Assembly (NCBI GenBank): GCA_947579605.1
Contig: OX388321.1
Span: 22,435,614 to 22,499,613, forward strand
Origin: Athripsodes cinereus
Taxonomy: Eukaryota > Arthropoda > Insecta > Trichoptera > Leptoceridae
DNA length: 64,000 nt
Direction of reading: 5' to 3'
Shown here: in pieces, positions 32,081 to 43,245 of the stretch
Layout: every line of letters starts with the position of its first letter
Position numbering within the stretch: position 1 is the first letter of the stretch
Translations under genes and position numbers: made by a program
Notes under the pieces: model-generated
What the model was told of the DNA's origin: nothing
Seen by the model: only the letters and a program-made list of their open reading frames with translations
The model's database searches: none

Positions 32081-32689
32081 GGTACCTACCTACATACAAT
32101 TAAAAAAAATCTTTTTTTTTTTATTTTCATCTAACCAGTTCTCATGTCAGTGAAATTTCAACATACACAATATTTCACAATCTCATAAAAGTTATTTAAA
32201 GTAGGTACTTTATACTTTTTTTCTGCTTATGAATTTTTTGAAAGTTTTTTAAGGGAGTTTTCTTAAACGTGAATCTCTGTTTTAGAAAGCCACTGCGTAT
32301 CATGAAGTTTCATAATTTTGCAAAGGTATAATGACGTAGTAAGTTTGTTTACATACGTCGTCAAAGCAATTGGGACTTTGATGAGAACACCATGTACTAA
32401 AATGTTTCAATGGATGAAACTTCTCCAAAATGTATAGAAATAGCTTGTATCATAATGATATTAATATCAAATATTAGGAATTTATAAACATATTTACTAT
32501 ATCTAGATTAAAGTGTGTGTAGTGTTTGGTAATGTTTTTTTTTTTAATTTTTGTTATTTTTATTTTGTTTAGTATTTTCATACATTTTGCTAGTGTGAAT
32601 TGTATTTGTATGAATGGGTTGTATTGTGTGTGCGCGAGATTGTAAGTTTTTCTGTTTATTTTGTACGTTGTTGCTGATATTGTGTGCAC
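32081..32689. other. AT-rich stretch, nothing recognised
   Basis: No supported feature. Confidence 0.45.
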
Positions 32690-32805
32690 TGTTTGGATGT
32701 AAGACTGTTAGAATTTTTTATTGCCTATATGAATTTGTATTTTACATGTCTTTCATCTGTTGTATACCATATTGAATTGAAGAAATAAATAAATAAAGCA
32801 CAATT
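32690..32805 (+). repeat. LINE-type 3' tail, forward copy
   Basis: TGCACTGTTTGGATGTAAGA, TGTCTTTCATCTGTTGTATA and a final AAATAAATAAATAAA. It is the inverted partner of the tail at 31.3-31.45 kb. Confidence 0.8.
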
Positions 32806-32839
32806 TTAAAATCACGTATAAGTCATTGAGAATTTGCGA

Positions 32840-32915
32840 TACAGTCATGAGGTGTGTTACTCATTATGAATGTCTTAAACTTTTACCGGCACAGAGAGAT
32901 GATTCTATTCGTCTG
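32840..32915 (+). mobile_element. LepS1 fragment
   Basis: TCATGAGGTGTGTTACTC, ATGAATGTCTTAAAC and CCGGCACAGAGAGATG are in LepS1 order. Confidence 0.55.
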
Positions 32916-34189
32916 TTGAAAGAGAAGAATCTAGGATGGACATGTGCTAAGCATACTGTACTGGAGAGCATGCATTACCAAAGATTCTACGATGTATATT
33001 TTTTGGCACAAAAAAGATGATCATGGCATAATATTCAATTTGTGCTATTTAATTTGTGCTATTCAATTTGAGTAAAATAGCTAACGTTTTTTGTTTTATT
33101 GTCGGCCTGTGTTGTGTGGAGATAACTACCTACCTTTCAATTGAATCACGAGACACCGGGTTCGATTTTCAAATTGTTGTGGCACTTAAGTTATTTACAT
33201 GGCTACTCGTACCTATCTATGTGTGTAGCACACTGTACATAATTACATACCTATATGTATCATTATGTCAGTAGGTACTAATACATAGTTCAAAATTCAT
33301 ATATTACTCGGAGACTTGCTCAATCTGTGAAAATTTTCTATACATGTTACGTTAGGTTGAGTTAATATTTTGGAACATGTTTTCTGAAAAAAAAAAAACA
33401 GTATCGCGTTACTAGTCTATAATATAAAGGTCTTTGAGTTTGCATAGGTAGGTAGGTACATTAATAATAATATTCATAGTTAGGTCGCCGTCCGTCGCCT
33501 CACAGAGGGAATACCTATGCAATTAGCTCCATAAAGAGCGGACGTAATCTAGTTACTAGTTACTATTAAAGCTTACTCTTGCATAATAGGTATTACATAG
33601 AAATAATAATTATTATTAGTATGCTTCATCTATCTATACATTATTATATCCATGGACATTTTTATGCTGGCCCTTGATATTTTCACTTAGAAATATGGAA
33701 AAACGAGTTTTGCAATTTTTTTTTAATGTTTAGTACGCAACTAGGTATGTACCATGGTTTCTTTTCCTCTGTAAAGTTGGATAAATTGAAGTCCCTGTTC
33801 ATATGTGGTATCCGCGTGGACTCTGGGTCTTTTTAAATGCAATGATAAATATCCTGTAAACATACATACATCTCTTTTAGTTTTTGAGGGTCATGTGAAA
33901 AGTTGGTATTCGTAAGACATCACATGTAGAGGAAGCTGGGGAGGATCGGTGCATTTAATCTTTGAACTCTAATATCTAGGTTGTTATTGTGAGTTTAATT
34001 AATTTTTTGAGTTATTTACAAAACTTGTTGTTGGTATACTTCTTATGTATTTGAAATACCAGGCTACTGTACTTATTATAAAATAAAGTTGAAATGAAAC
34101 TTAAAATAAATTAATAAAAATTAATAAATAGAATATAAAACTGCTTAAACATACCTATAACTACAACTACTATTCTATAACTTCATATC
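32916..34189. other. AT-rich stretch with one RepD fragment
   Basis: RepD-like CGGAGACTTGCTCAATCTGT at 33307. A small GC-richer patch lies at 33480-33545. The 72-codon hydrophobic frame at 33056 has no identifiable family. Confidence 0.4.
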
Positions 34190-34412
34190 CGACATGCGAG
34201 GTTGCCAGCAGACCAGCTGTAGGTATATAATAAACATGCAAGCTGTCCTCTTTGTGTCAACAAAAAAGGCATTCAGGGTGGGTGTCAATCTCATAGTTGA
34301 TTTAAGATGTATTATTTCTTTATTTTTTTAACAACCGTATTTTACAGGCGACTAGAAAACTTAAAGTTAAGAGCAGGAGACCAATTTTTGTCGGGTGCTC
34401 CATGGAACATTA
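34190..34412 (-). mobile_element. LepS1 copy, nearly full length
   Basis: From GCGAGGTTGCCAGCAGACC to GACCAATTTTTGTCGGGTGC and TCCATGGAAC, with the internal blocks in order. Confidence 0.8.
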
Positions 34413-35364
34413 AGTAAAACTCCTTTTTTTAACTTCTTTTTATCTATTGGAGAAAATATATTTTGATACGTGGAAGTGTGGACTGATACGTAAGAAGTGG
34501 AAGCTAAAAAAGTTCTTATCCTTGTACAAGACAATGGTTCATAATCAATTCAACACTCAGTAAAGAATGAATAAATAAATTAATAAACAAAATGATAAAA
34601 GAAGGCGATACCTATTCAAATATTCTTGCATACAAAGAATTTCATAGTTACTTAATACCATGAGAACAAATGAAACAAATGTAAACAGAAGGCATCATTA
34701 ATGACGAATATAATTGAAACTGAAAAAAAAACAATTGAATAACAACAAATGTAATACAAACAAATGAATGCGGAAACCGGAAAAGAGCGTTTACCACTAC
34801 ACATAGACATATAAGTATTATATAGGTACTATAATTTGTAACACGTGGAGGTTCTTACAAAGGAGGATCTCACGCCTGGTCTATGATAATTTGGTAAACA
34901 GTACAAAAACTGACTACATTCATAAATAATAATGTCTATCATAATCTCTTTTGAATACGTACCTACTTTTAATTCTTTTTTTAGTGTTTTTACTTTATAT
35001 TTGCATTGTTTTAAGTTTTAGTTTATTTTGTGATTTGAAGGGGAGAGGAAAGATTTTAAAGAAGTATTTGAAAATATCGAAGTGGACATATTTGAAAAAG
35101 AAAGATTTGATTAATGTCTTAATTTAAGCGATTTTTAATTATTATAAACTTGTTGCAATGTTATTTCTAACTATAAGTTATCATGATTTTTGAGTGAAAA
35201 CCTTTTGTTTATTATTTTGACTCACTACAAATATTTGAGTTTGAATTTGAAAATTTTATTCCAAAAACATTTAATACAATTGGCTTTATACTGCAGGTAA
35301 TTCTTCACAATAATAACCAGCAAAACTTTATAAAAATAAAAACATAAACATAGGTGTTAAATAG
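34413..35364. other. AT-rich stretch with a RepX-like tail end
   Basis: CAACACTCAGTAAAGAATGA and ATAAATAAAT at 34552-34580 match the RepX end. The rest shows nothing, and the 5' limit of the next LINE is not sharply visible. Confidence 0.4.
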
Positions 35365-36298
35365 CTCTTCTATTGTCGAGGGGTAAGACAGGGATGCTCT
35401 CTGTCACCTGTTCTTTTTAACGCCTATATACAGAGTGCGATTGACGACTTGAGAGAGAGAATGAGTCACAGAGAGGGTGTAAAGTTGCACGGGCAAAAGG
35501 TGGATATGATAAGGTTTGCTGACGATATTGCTATGATTGCTGAAAGTGAAGAAGAACTGCAAGAGGCCTTAACAACTATGGAAAACATTCTTCAAAATAA
35601 CTACAGTATGAAGATAAATAAAGATAAAACAAAGTTGCTTACTGTAGGCCGAACGCAACAACAGATGAGAGTAGTGATGTCGGGAATACCACTAAAGAAC
35701 ACCAAGGAGTTTGTATACCTCGGGAGCAAAATAACATGGGACGGTCGGTCTAAGAGTGAGGTCGACAGCCGTATACATCAGGCTAGACTTGCATTTAATA
35801 AAAAGTTGAAAATAATATGTAGAATCAAACAATATAGACCTGAGACTGAGAATACTCCTCATCAAGACCTATGTATGGAGTATCCTGATGTACGGCTGCG
35901 AGACATGGTGCCTATCTGAAAGAGATAAACGAAGACTAGAGGCGTTTGAGATGTGGACCTATAGAAGACTATTAGGAATTTCCTGGAGAGACCACATCAC
36001 AAACGAAGAAGTCCTTCAAAGAATCGAAGGAGGAAGGCACCTGCTCAAGATCTTGTCAGAAAGGCGTGCAAGGTGGATCGGCCATGTAATACGACAAGAA
36101 GGCCTCTTGCATGCCGTAATGGAGGGTATGACCGAGGGGACAAACTCTAGGGGACGCCCACGCCGAGAGTACCTGGAGGACCTGTTGGTGGACATGCGCT
36201 GCTCATCATATGCAGAATTTAAAAGAACCGCACAAGACAGGGAGGAGTGGAGGAGAAGAATTAAAGAGATATTTGCTGCAAACCAATCCCAGGATTGA
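35365..36298 (+). pseudogene. Non-LTR reverse transcriptase, 5'-truncated, one frameshift
   Basis: The frame opens at 35365 with RGVRQGCSLSPVLFN (reverse transcriptase motif B), then MIRFADDIAMIAES (catalytic FADD, motif C) and EFVYLGSKITWDGR. A one-base shift near 35826-35835 breaks it. The adjacent frame continues NNIDLRLRILLIKTYVWSIL, MYGCETWCLSERDKRRLEAF, MWTYRRLLGISWRDHITNEE, RWIGHVIRQ and SRGRPRREYLEDL, ending EWRRRIKEIFAANQSQD and stop at 36296-36298. The endonuclease and early fingers are missing. It is the best-preserved LINE protein here. The remnant at 45.0-45.2 kb shares its TEGTNxRGRPR segment, so both belong to one family. Family assignment (RTE/CR1 side of the LINE tree) is inference. 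Confidence 0.9.
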
Positions 36299-36395
36299 AA
36301 CCAGAGAGAGCGATTGTCGACTTGCATGCTTCTTGTTTAATTTATAGACTACCCAACTTGTGTTTAGCGCCGTGATGTTCTGAATGAATTTATTA
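36299..36395 (+). repeat. 3' tail of the LINE, similar to the LepS1 end
   Basis: After the stop come CTTGCATGCTTCTTG, GACTACCCAACTTGTG and GCCGTGATG. LepS1 ends GCATGTTTATT...GGCTACCCCACTTGTGGG...GCCGTGATGG, so the order and most bases are shared. Confidence 0.55.
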
Positions 36396-36499
36396 ATTTA
36401 ATTTATAATTATAACAGACTCATTTTACAATTTTTCATTGTTTGACTTATCATTTCAATTTCAATTATTTTTTTGTACCTACAAATTAAGTTTTACTCA

Positions 36500-36640
36500 G
36501 GAATATTTATATAATTTATAATCAATTTATGTGCATGCTGCTACAAGCTGTATTTTTGTCATCGTCTGTCAGATTATTATTGTTGTTTTTTTTTTATCTA
36601 ACATGTAAAAGACTGCCGTGTAAAAATGTAAATAAATAAT
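36500..36640 (+). repeat. Second LINE-type tail
   Basis: Ends CATGTAAAAGACTGCCGTGT and AAATAAATAATAAATT, like the tail at 12.78 kb. Confidence 0.5.
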
Positions 36641-36839
36641 AAATTAATTTGTTGAAAGTAGGTTAGTTAAATATTATTAAGAATATATTTTTTTATCTAC
36701 TTAAAAATATAACAATATTGTAGGTAACATGGGACAATAATAAATAAAAAAAACGACCATGTTACAAGAATCATTCCTTGTACATAGTAACATTATTAGT
36801 AGCCTTAATAGCTTAGTAGAAAATTTTGATACTTATTCA

Positions 36840-36980
36840 TCCAACGCGCAAGGCTCGGAGTTTATACTGTCTAGTACTAAAGATACCAGTCTGCGCCGAT
36901 ACGCGGTAAGAATCGGTCGGTTTGAGAAAAAGTGTCGGGTGGGCATTTTATACGAACCGTCGTCGGCAATTTACGTCAGT
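36840..36980 (+). promoter_or_regulatory. Candidate host core promoter
   Basis: A CpG-containing, non-repetitive patch (CCAACGCGCAAGGCTCGG, GATACGCGG, CCGTCGTCGG) stands out from the AT-rich background. It contains TTTTATA at 36946-36952 and the insect initiator-like GTCAGT with its A at 36978, about 30 bp apart, the normal TATA-to-start distance. No transposon family was recognised across it. The rightward direction is supported by a consensus splice donor 1.28 kb downstream. A chance match cannot be excluded. Confidence 0.45.
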
Positions 36981-38259
36981 GTATCGTAACGTAATCATAA
37001 TACGAATAACGCCAATCCAGTGATAAGAAGACGAAATTGACAAGTTTTTGAAATAAAAAATTGTGCATTAATTTTTATTGCAATTGTTGTGCAATCGATT
37101 TTTTGTAGTTAATTAAAGTGTGTTTTTTATATTGTTTTTTTTTTATTTTGATAAAAAAAAATTCTATGACACAGTTACCGGTGATAATAATGTTTTTTTT
37201 TTTAATAAAATGTTAACAATTTTAATGCCAGTTTTATTTCATCATTATTGATATCATTTTGCATAATATATTATTACCTAAACTAATTAAATACCGGATT
37301 TTAAAATGAGTTGCATTCTATTCACCAACACAGAATTGTAAAAACTTGTTGTATATATTTTTTATCGGTGTCTTCTTCATAAAAAAGAGTAGTTTTGCTG
37401 GTTTCAAAGTAATAATAATAAATATAAACAATATTGCATAATGATTAATAATTATTAATTAAAGTGAAATAATATTTAATCGTATTCACATTTTTGTGAA
37501 TGAAGCTAATAATATTTCTCTGTACTTTAAAATAGGTAAAATAATTACTGGATTATTTATTTAATTAAATAAATACAAAATTACGGAAATTTGTGAAAAA
37601 GAGAGTGAAGCGAGATAAAATATTATTAAATATCTCTTGAAATGTGAAGTGTGACAAAACATATTTAAAATAATACCTCTATTCAAATTAAAATTGAATT
37701 TTTAATAATATTATCATTGTCGTGCGTATAAATTGGAATTACATTTAATTATTGTGCAATTTTTAATAAATTATCATGGCGTAATATTGTGAAATATCAA
37801 TTGTAATGTGATTAATGTATACGTATAATAATAACAATAATTGTATTCATTTTACTCTGAAAACGGAACACAAAATATTTCATATTATTATTATTTTTAA
37901 TATTCAAAAGAGTTTTTGACTTAATCTTTTGCAGTGGCAGAATGATTAATTAATTTTTGATGTTGAAATCTTTGATGGCGTAATATTTTGTAAATGATTT
38001 TATTTATAAAAGGTGAAACTTAGGCAAATTACTATTGTTAGTGCGAGAATTAGAAAGGTTCTACGCTTAAATTCTAGTGAAAAAATCGCACAATAAAAAA
38101 TTGTACTTAAGTTCATAATAGTTTATAAAGTGTATAATAATATCTGAATTATTTTTTTTGTGGCAAAATTATTAAAAATAAGTGTCTGAGATATAATCGT
38201 GAAATTTGTGAATTACTCTCAATACTTTGGAATAAACCACTCGCTTCTTTAAAAAAAAG
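36978..38259 (+). other. Candidate first exon / long 5' untranslated leader
   Basis: From the predicted start to AAAAAAG|GTGAGT at 38259/38260, an excellent 5' splice site. The interval lacks the SINE, LINE and MITE families that crowd the rest of the window. It has no long frame and several upstream ATGs, as in AT-rich leaders of some insect regulatory genes. ATGGCGTAATATT occurs twice (about 37777 and 37975). It could instead be a noncoding RNA exon or just quiet intergenic DNA. Confidence 0.35.
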
Positions 38260-39549
38260 GTGAGTTTCTTTTAATAACAAAATATTTTTTCATAAGGGAC
38301 TCTTGACGATCTGTATTTTAAGGTTTAACAAATACTTCAATTTTAATTTTATTTAATAAAATTAAAAATGAATTTCCACAGCGTAAACACAAAAACTCTT
38401 GAACTTCAATTTTAATTTAGTATAAATGTTGAGGTTTTTTTATTTCTCAGAATAAAATGAAAAAGAAAAATCTCAGAAAAATATTTTGTTAATTTACTTC
38501 ATTAAGTGACTTCTTGTATAAAGGTTTCGAAAAATGTTTTCCAATTCTTCAAAATATTTTTCATCTTATCTTATAAGTACATCGCATTCATTTTCATCGC
38601 CTTATTTATTCGTGGTGCAGAGAAGACGTTCGGTTTTTTCTATAATATCCGTGTATCATTATTTACCCATTAGCAGGGACATATTAAGATTCGTAGACAT
38701 GTAATAATATTAATTTGAGAGTTCATAGTTAAAAATCAAAATATCCAAAACAGCAATTTAATTTGTATAAGTAAATAATAATTATCTATCATTTTCCAAG
38801 AAAATTGTGGTTTCTCCATATAAAAAGCTCACCGTTTTAATTTTCAAATCGATTTTTAAACATCGTATACCTTCTGAAAATAATTATTTCAGATATCTAT
38901 CCACGTATTTCAAGCCTATCTAATTTCATTTTAATTATGACCTTAAATTTGAAAAGCTCCAAATGTACTTATTATTTTAAGTACATTAATACTATTTTAA
39001 GCTTACCTTCCTACATATTATTACTTACTACATGTTGTGTATAGATTTATTGAGAATTACTTAAAGCTTTGCTAAGCAATTTTGAAAGTTCTGATAATGT
39101 ATAATGTATGTTTTGTTATGAAGCTTTTTGATGGTAATTAGTTTTCCCTGTAAGTTCTATTGATAGAGCTTTGTGAACAACTTAGAAAGATGTGATTTTA
39201 AATAATATGAAATCGCTTACTTTGAAAATTTTGATTACTTTCATATTTTGTTCGCAAGTAAAAGTTTCAGCTGAAAATTTCAAAGGATGAAATGTATCTC
39301 GTGTTTCTCTTCAATAAAAATAAAATAAAGAACTTATTAATTTTAAATACAAAACAAAGTATTCCGTTTATTATAATAACTAAAAAACTTTATTTTCTTT
39401 ATAATATCAGAGTTCTAACATTCAGACCTTCTCCTTTTTTAAATGAAAGATTTTTAATCCTGTATTTGAAATTGAACGACGTTGAATAAAAGTTTAATTT
39501 CTGAGTAGAAGTGATTATTAATAATAATATATACTTATCATACTGTGAA
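38260..39549 (+). other. Presumed start of first intron; no feature seen
   Basis: Begins GTGAGTTTC. AT-rich, no repeat family recognised; frames here are low-complexity. Confidence 0.35.
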
Positions 39550-39551
39550 TA

Positions 39552-40150
39552 TACTTTTCTATATGATACGTGCATTCGTACTTTCTTTATATAAAAAATC
39601 CATACTTATACATCCTTTTCTACATTATCCGTGCTTTTACCCCCTTTTTTAATATTATCCGTGTTTACACAATCTTTTCTATATAATCCGTCCTTATACA
39701 TCCTTTTCCATATAATCCGTGCTATTTCTTTTTTTTCTGTGCAGTCCGTGCTTTTATCTCGTTTTCTATATTTTCCGTCTTTAATCCACTTTGTTTTATA
39801 TAATCCGTCCTTATACATCTTTTTCTATACAACTCGTGTTTACACATCCTTTTCTACATAATCCGTGCTAATAAATCCTTTTCTATATAGTAGGTACGTG
39901 CTTATAACTCCTTTTCTATATAATCTGTGCTTTTCTCCCCTTTCTTATACATATAATCCGTATTCCGTGCTTATACATTCTTTTCTACATAATCCGTGCT
40001 TATACATTCTTCTTTACATAATCCGTGCTTATACATTCTATTCGATATAGCCCGTGTTTTTTCGCCCTTTTCTATATAATCCGTGCTTATTCCTCCTTTT
40101 CTACATATTCCGTGCTTTTAGCTCCTATTCTATATAATCTGTGCTTTTTT
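39552..40150. repeat. Minisatellite, ~29-bp unit, ~20 copies
   Basis: Degenerate units of the form TTTTCTATATAATCCGTGCT plus TATACATCC. Spacing is mostly 28-30 bp with some longer units. The overlapping frames on both strands (39606-40050) are translations of this repeat and not genes. Confidence 0.9.
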
Positions 40151-40802
40151 GCTTATTAGTGATAGATAAAAAATAAAGATTGTGTAGAAAAACTCCATTA
40201 AGACGTAGGTCATTTTTGGTGACAGTGTAATAGTGATATCCAAAAGTTTTCATCTAGAAGCTCAAGATTCTAAGATCAATGAATAGTAATCACTGGCAGG
40301 CAGTAAAACCATTAATTGAAAAAAATACACAAAGTTTAAACCACCTAGTTTAAAATCGGCTCAGATAAATATCTTGGCATCGACGCTGTGTGTGAATTTT
40401 TAAAATTGTTCAATAAATCATAAATTTAGAAACTATTTCTGCTGGTTGAAGGTGCTGGAAGAAAAGTTAATATTTTTCGAAAACCTTTTATATTTTCATT
40501 GATCAAATACATTTTCGTTTCGAATAGTATCGAAATAGAATGATGCATTATTTATACTTTGTAAACTATTTCTGTTCAAATGTTCTGCTTAAATATTCAA
40601 TAATAAAATAATAAAATAATAATCCAAATATATATCAAATAAGAATGGTGTTAAGTCAAAAGGAGGATTTGTTGAGAAGGCAATGGTTATTGTAGAGTAT
40701 GAAGTAGTACTCCATCAGTAGAAAAATAATTTATGTTATGATAAATTAATATCTATGACTTCAAATGAAGAATATTATTTTATATCTAAATTATCATCTA
40801 TC
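40151..40802. other. AT-rich stretch, nothing recognised
   Basis: No supported feature. Confidence 0.4.
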
Positions 40803-41085
40803 CCATGGAAAACTCGGCAATGAAAAAAAATGTCTCCCACTCTTTTCCGCAAGTTATCGAATGTCCTGTAAAAGGCAGATGTTCGAAAATAAAAATAAAA
40901 TATTCCTTTTTTGAATAAAAAAAATCAACAAAAAATGTGATGATGTGCAGAGGCGGGATTTCTTCATTTTTTTATTCATTTTACATCTTAAATTCTTACA
41001 TTTTTGCTGGCACTGAGAGGACATCTTGCATGTTTATTGCATGCGGATGATCTGATGGCTACCCCACTTGTGAGAAATGGTGTCA
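40803..41085 (+). mobile_element. LepS1 copy with an internal insertion
   Basis: Starts CCATGGAAAACTCGGCAATG and ends GGCTACCCCACTTGTGAG. About 85 bp between TGTTCGAAAATAAA and CATTTTACATC is foreign and includes GCAGAGGCGGGATTTCTTC, a RepX-like piece. Confidence 0.7.
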
Positions 41086-41950
41086 TTTTATGCTGCACCA
41101 TTGTACCTATATAAAAATCCAAATAATTAATTTTGTGCTAAAAAAATCGATCAAATTTAGATTTCGGGTGAAAAACTATTATGATAACGTAAATATGAGT
41201 ACAAAATTCGTAAATTTATTTTGATGCGATCGTCTTACATGAAATTTAACCGAGAAATTAACTAATGGGTACCCATATAATATATAGGTACCGAGAAATT
41301 AACTTTTATCCAAATAATATACCTAAAGGTACAAAATATTTATATGGAAATTATCGTATAGACTTGTAAGCACATATTACTTATATGCCAATTCCTAATT
41401 ATTATAGTCATGTATACTTTGTCAGCTACTTGATGAGAGGAGTCAACTTTGACATCGGTTGACGCTTCTACAAAGTTGTCTTATAGTTGGATGGTGATCA
41501 AATACTTCCATGATCGGATCAGTGTTCTAACATTATACAAGATGTCGTAGGAACTAAATATGTACATACAAACATACATACATGCTAGTTATACTTATGA
41601 AGTTTGTGCAAGGATAGAGATTGTCAACCTTTCGTTTTTGAAAATAATGTTAAAATTTAATATGACTTAAGCTTAGTTTCATAGCTATTGTTTTAGGATA
41701 AATCTACAGGAATTCAGCGAATATTTGGGACAGTCAAGTAAAAACAAAAATAATAATAAGGTTTATATTTTCAACCGACAGTTCTTGGTAGAAATTCATG
41801 TTGAATTAATTATAAATAATTGTTTTATTTACAATTAATTTTAAAAGATTAATAGCCAATAGTAAGAAAATAATGTCAAAAGACTTTAAACTAACAAATA
41901 ATAATAAATTTAATAATATTTTTAAAAATAAATTTAATAAAATTTAATAA
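41086..41950. other. AT-rich stretch, nothing recognised
   Basis: A small mixed-composition patch at 41420-41500 has no match elsewhere in the window. Confidence 0.4.
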
Positions 41951-42196
41951 TCCCGTGGAGCACCCGGTAAAGAATTGGTCTCCCACTCTTCTGCGTAAGT
42001 TTTCGAGTGCCCTGTAAAAGGCAGGTGTTCGAAAAAAATAAGACATTTTACATCTTAAATTCAGCGATGAGGTTTGCCACCCATCCTGAATGTCTTGATT
42101 TTATATTGGCACGAAGAAGACAGTTTGCATGTTTCTTACATGCAGCTGATCTGCTGGCTACCCCACTTGTGGGATATGCCGTGATGGTATAGTATA
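41951..42196 (+). mobile_element. LepS1 SINE, full length
   Basis: Very close to the copy at 26.2 kb, including the shared CTCTTCTGCGTAAGTTTTCG and TTGATTTTATATTGGCACGA. These two probably come from the same source subfamily. Confidence 0.9.
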
Positions 42197-42342
42197 TATA
42201 AATTTCACTTTGTTTTTTATCAATCCACCCGATAAAAACGATTTGTTCATAAACGCTGCAAAATATTAGGCAAACATAATACATTGTAATATAACAAATA
42301 ATACCTTAAAAAATAATTGTTAAATAAAACAAATTGAAACCT

Positions 42343-42440
42343 CCTCTTCTTGCTGGCACTGTCCCAACTTATTCCTGGGGTCGGCTGTTTTCGTCCAAAG
42401 ATTAAGTATAGGTATATTCATCTGTTCCGTATGTCATTTT
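42343..42440 (-). pseudogene. LINE 3' terminal fragment
   Basis: The minus strand reads DENSRPQE, stop, VGTVPARRGG and ends in GAAGAGGAGG-like purine sequence, as do other lepidopteran LINE ends. Short and uncertain. Confidence 0.35.
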
Positions 42441-42523
42441 ACCTATGTCATAACATGTAATGAAACCAATAATAAAAAAAAATATATAAAAAATAAGTCA
42501 ATAATGCACTTGTAGATCTACTA

Positions 42524-42706
42524 CTACTATACCATCACGGCATATCCAACAAGTGGGGTAGCCAGCAGATCAACTGCATGTAACTTGCAAGCTGTCCTCT
42601 ATGTGCCAATATAACATCAAGACATTCAGGATGCATGGCTTACCTCAAAAAAGAGAAGAGTGGGAGACTAATTCTTTACCGGATGCTCCACGGGATAAAA
42701 ATATAG
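42524..42706 (-). mobile_element. LepS1 copy with internal deletion
   Basis: Both ends are good: (CTA)n, TATACCATCACGGCATATC, and CTTTACCGGATGCTCCACGG. The middle from the TTAAATTCAGC block to the AAGGCAGG block is deleted. Confidence 0.8.
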
Positions 42707-42881
42707 ACGCAAGTTTGTAAAAAATAAATGCAAGAATTAGTATTGAGAAAATTATTCAAATTTCTACCGAAATGCTTGTGCACAAGTGATTTTTATTGAA
42801 TGTGAATTGAAGGCTTTCATGGCGATTTTCACTATGTGGTTGTTGTTTTTTGAGTTTGCTATGTCTACTTTAATTTTTCTT

Positions 42882-42952
42882 GACGTTTTGGTGAACATGC
42901 TGGCCCCATTTTCGGGATATGAAAATGGTGCCATCATGTTCACCGAAACGTC
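42882..42952. repeat. 71-bp hairpin with a GAAACGTC end
   Basis: GACGTTTTGGTGAACATG pairs with CATGTTCACCGAAACGTC, and GGCCCCATTTTC with GAAAATGGTGCC, around GGGATAT. The right arm has the form TGAAAA-T-hairpin-GAAAC, a degenerate version of the motif at 30.06 kb. Confidence 0.75.
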
Positions 42953-43245
42953 GACAAATGAAACTGGAAATGATATTTATTTATTTTTTGTGTGTTTCTA
43001 AATATGTGTGTGTTTAGTTTGATGGACTAACTACTCAATTGTCTCATATAGGTGTGCCTATAAAGAAGGCATTAAATTGATTATATTTTTGTGTATATGC
43101 ATTGCAGTTATTTATATTTTATGCCTGTTGATTTACAATTTGATGTAAATAAGTAAATAAATTAATCAACGTATTGGTAATATTAATATGCACATAGTTG
43201 TGTATCTCTGTCTGTATATGTAACTACTCCCTAATTATTTTCATT

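Noticed and set aside
33056..33274. 72-codon hydrophobic frame resembling a membrane protein
   Set aside because: Hydrophobicity follows from T-rich DNA; no family match or splice context.
36759..36989. 76-codon frame over the candidate promoter
   Set aside because: No recognisable domain; it crosses the TATA and initiator motifs, so a promoter reading explains the composition better.
39606..40050. Overlapping frames of 61-76 codons on both strands
   Set aside because: They are the 29-bp minisatellite read in different phases; no domain or start context.
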